From NCBI GenBank assembly GCA_015488855.1, contig WFMY01000026.1, positions 1 to 7,128 of the forward strand: 7,128 nucleotides of DNA. The letters are read 5' to 3'. This DNA comes from Helicobacteraceae bacterium. GTDB taxonomy: Bacteria > Campylobacterota > Campylobacteria > Campylobacterales > Sulfurimonadaceae. Shown piece by piece: positions 6,182-7,128 of this stretch. Position numbers and translations under genes: made by a program. Each line of letters opens with the position of its first letter. Within the stretch, counting starts at the first letter, position 1. The notes beneath the pieces were generated by a model. That model was not told the origin of the DNA. It saw only the letters and a list, made by a program, of their open reading frames with translations, and did not search any database.

Positions 6182-6190
6182 TGCTATAAT
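6182..6190 (+). promoter_or_regulatory. Extended -10 promoter element of the ABC permease gene
   Basis: TGCTATAAT is a perfect extended -10 (TGn plus TATAAT). Only five bases (CCCCT) separate it from the ATG at 6196, so the usual start point, 6-8 nt downstream of the hexamer, falls on the start codon itself. No Shine-Dalgarno sequence is present before the ATG, which agrees with a leaderless mRNA. No -35 match is evident, and extended -10 promoters often do without one. Confidence 0.6.
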
Positions 6191-6195
6191 CCCCT

Positions 6196-7128
6196 ATGCA
6201 AAACTTCTTTAAAAAAATTTTCTACATCTCATTTATGTTGCTACTCATCTCTATTATATCTTTTTTAGCCATCCATGCAGCACCAAACTCTTTTTTAAAT
6301 GCGGGTGAACTTAATCCAAATATGACAGATAAAGCTATATCTGCACTCAAAGCGGTCTATGGACTTGATAAACCTTTGTTTGAACAATATACTGATTGGA
6401 CATTCAATATATTGACTTTAAACTTTGGTATCTCATTTGTAACAGGGCAAGAGGTGAGTGTCGAGATATTGAAGAGACTCCCTATCACGCTGAGTATGAA
6501 CATAAGTGCTTTAATTGCAGTTTTTATCATCTCCTTGTATCTTGGGATAAAGGCAGCACTCCATTATGAGCAAAAGAGTGATTATATCATCCGTCAAATA
6601 TCTTTAGTCTCTTTTTCAATGCCAAGTTTTTATCTAGCACTTCTTCTTATCATCTTTTTTGCACTGAGGCTTGATTGGTTTCCTATTGCGGGGCTTCACT
6701 CCATCGAACCTAAGGTTGGCATCTCTTACTATACAGATATGGTATGGCATCTAGTGCTTCCTGTAAGTGTGATAATATTTGGTGGTTTGGGGAGTATGAT
6801 TATCTATATTCGTTCCCTTACTTTAGAGATACTTAAGAGTGATTATTACTATTTTGCAAAAGCAAGAGGCTTAAGTGAAAGCATCTTACTACGCCATTAT
6901 ATATTTCCAAACCTGCTACCCCCCATCATTACACTTCTTGGTTTGTCTCTCCCTGGACTCATCGGAGGAAGTGTTATCTTAGAGGCTATTTTTGGTATTG
7001 ATGGGATGGGACAATTGTTTTTTATGTCCGCACTCTCAAGAGATTACCCAATCATCATGGGCACTTTGATGATAACTGCTTTTTTGACTTTAGTGGGAAA
7101 TATGTTTGCGGATTTAATCTTGCTCAAA
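6196..7128 (+). CDS. ABC transporter permease, DppB/OppB family, truncated at the window end
   Basis: The frame stays open for 311 codons from ATG at 6196 to the last base. It encodes an inner-membrane permease of the dipeptide/oligopeptide/nickel importer family. An N-terminal membrane segment (about 9-29) is followed by a periplasmic region with the family-typical YGLDKPLFEQY (55-65) and LNFGIS (75-80). Five further hydrophobic segments lie near 98-120, 135-158, 184-208, 243-267 and 285-308. The EAA-type coupling loop that contacts the ATPase reads AKARGLSESILLRHYIFPNL (221-240), and LPGLIGGSVILEAIFGIDGMG (252-272) is another strong family block. Family members are about 305-330 residues, so probably only a short tail is missing. 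No ribosome binding site is seen; the next ATG (residue 14) has none either and would cut into the first membrane segment. The substrate cannot be named, and partner binding protein, second permease and ATPases would lie outside the window. Confidence 0.93.
   Translation, partial: MQNFFKKIFYISFMLLLISIISFLAIHAAPNSFLNAGELNPNMTDKAISALKAVYGLDKPLFEQYTDWTFNILTLNFGISFVTGQEVSVEILKRLPITLSMNISALIAVFIISLYLGIKAALHYEQKSDYIIRQISLVSFSMPSFYLALLLIIFFALRLDWFPIAGLHSIEPKVGISYYTDMVWHLVLPVSVIIFGGLGSMIIYIRSLTLEILKSDYYYFAKARGLSESILLRHYIFPNLLPPIITLLGLSLPGLIGGSVILEAIFGIDGMGQLFFMSALSRDYPIIMGTLMITAFLTLVGNMFADLILLK

Noticed and set aside
1..7128. Search by eye for CRISPR arrays, tRNA or rRNA genes, insertion sequences and phage or defence genes.
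   Set aside because: No regular direct repeats, transposase-like frames or RNA gene signatures were seen; nearly all sequence is accounted for by conserved housekeeping and transport genes.

Overview
The window is AT-rich chromosomal DNA from what looks like a Campylobacterota (epsilonproteobacterial) organism. The protein sequences and gene order resemble free-living sulfur-oxidising relatives such as Sulfurimonas, but the genus cannot be fixed from the sequence alone. The order (short Lys-rich protein / rsfS-nadD on the opposite strand / gap-pgk-tpiA-fabI) matches, from memory, the arrangement around gapA in Campylobacter jejuni. This part is therefore an ancestral housekeeping block, not an acquired island.

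Layout. Positions 1-245 hold the 3' end of a charged, probably coiled-coil protein on the + strand. It converges, with 2 bp between stop codons, on a two-gene minus-strand operon: nadD (550-1056), then rsfS (248-574), overlapping by 25 bp. A 59-bp divergent intergenic region (1057-1115) carries back-to-back putative promoters. Rightwards from it runs a tight four-gene cluster: gap (1116-2117), pgk (2126-3319), tpiA (3323-4024) and fabI (4051-4872), with gaps of 8, 3 and 26 bp. A 76-bp spacer with an inverted repeat precedes an outer-membrane porin (4949-6139). After a 56-bp spacer with a hairpin and a strong extended -10 box comes a dipeptide/oligopeptide-type ABC transporter permease (6196 to the window end), truncated at the edge by probably only a few residues.

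How the genes fit together. GapA, Pgk and TpiA are consecutive reversible steps of lower glycolysis/gluconeogenesis. FabI completes each fatty-acid elongation cycle. NadD makes the immediate precursor of NAD+, which GapA and FabI use. RsfS slows translation under nutrient limitation by blocking ribosomal subunit joining. The porin and the permease are envelope transport functions with separate control signals.

There is no mobile element, CRISPR array, RNA gene or obvious novel multi-gene system here. No gene-free stretch exceeds 76 bp. The points most worth checking are regulatory: two promoters placed so that nadD and the permease would be leaderless or nearly so, the overlapping divergent promoters, alternative hairpins before the permease, the inverted repeat before the porin, and unusual cofactor-loop residues in GAPDH.
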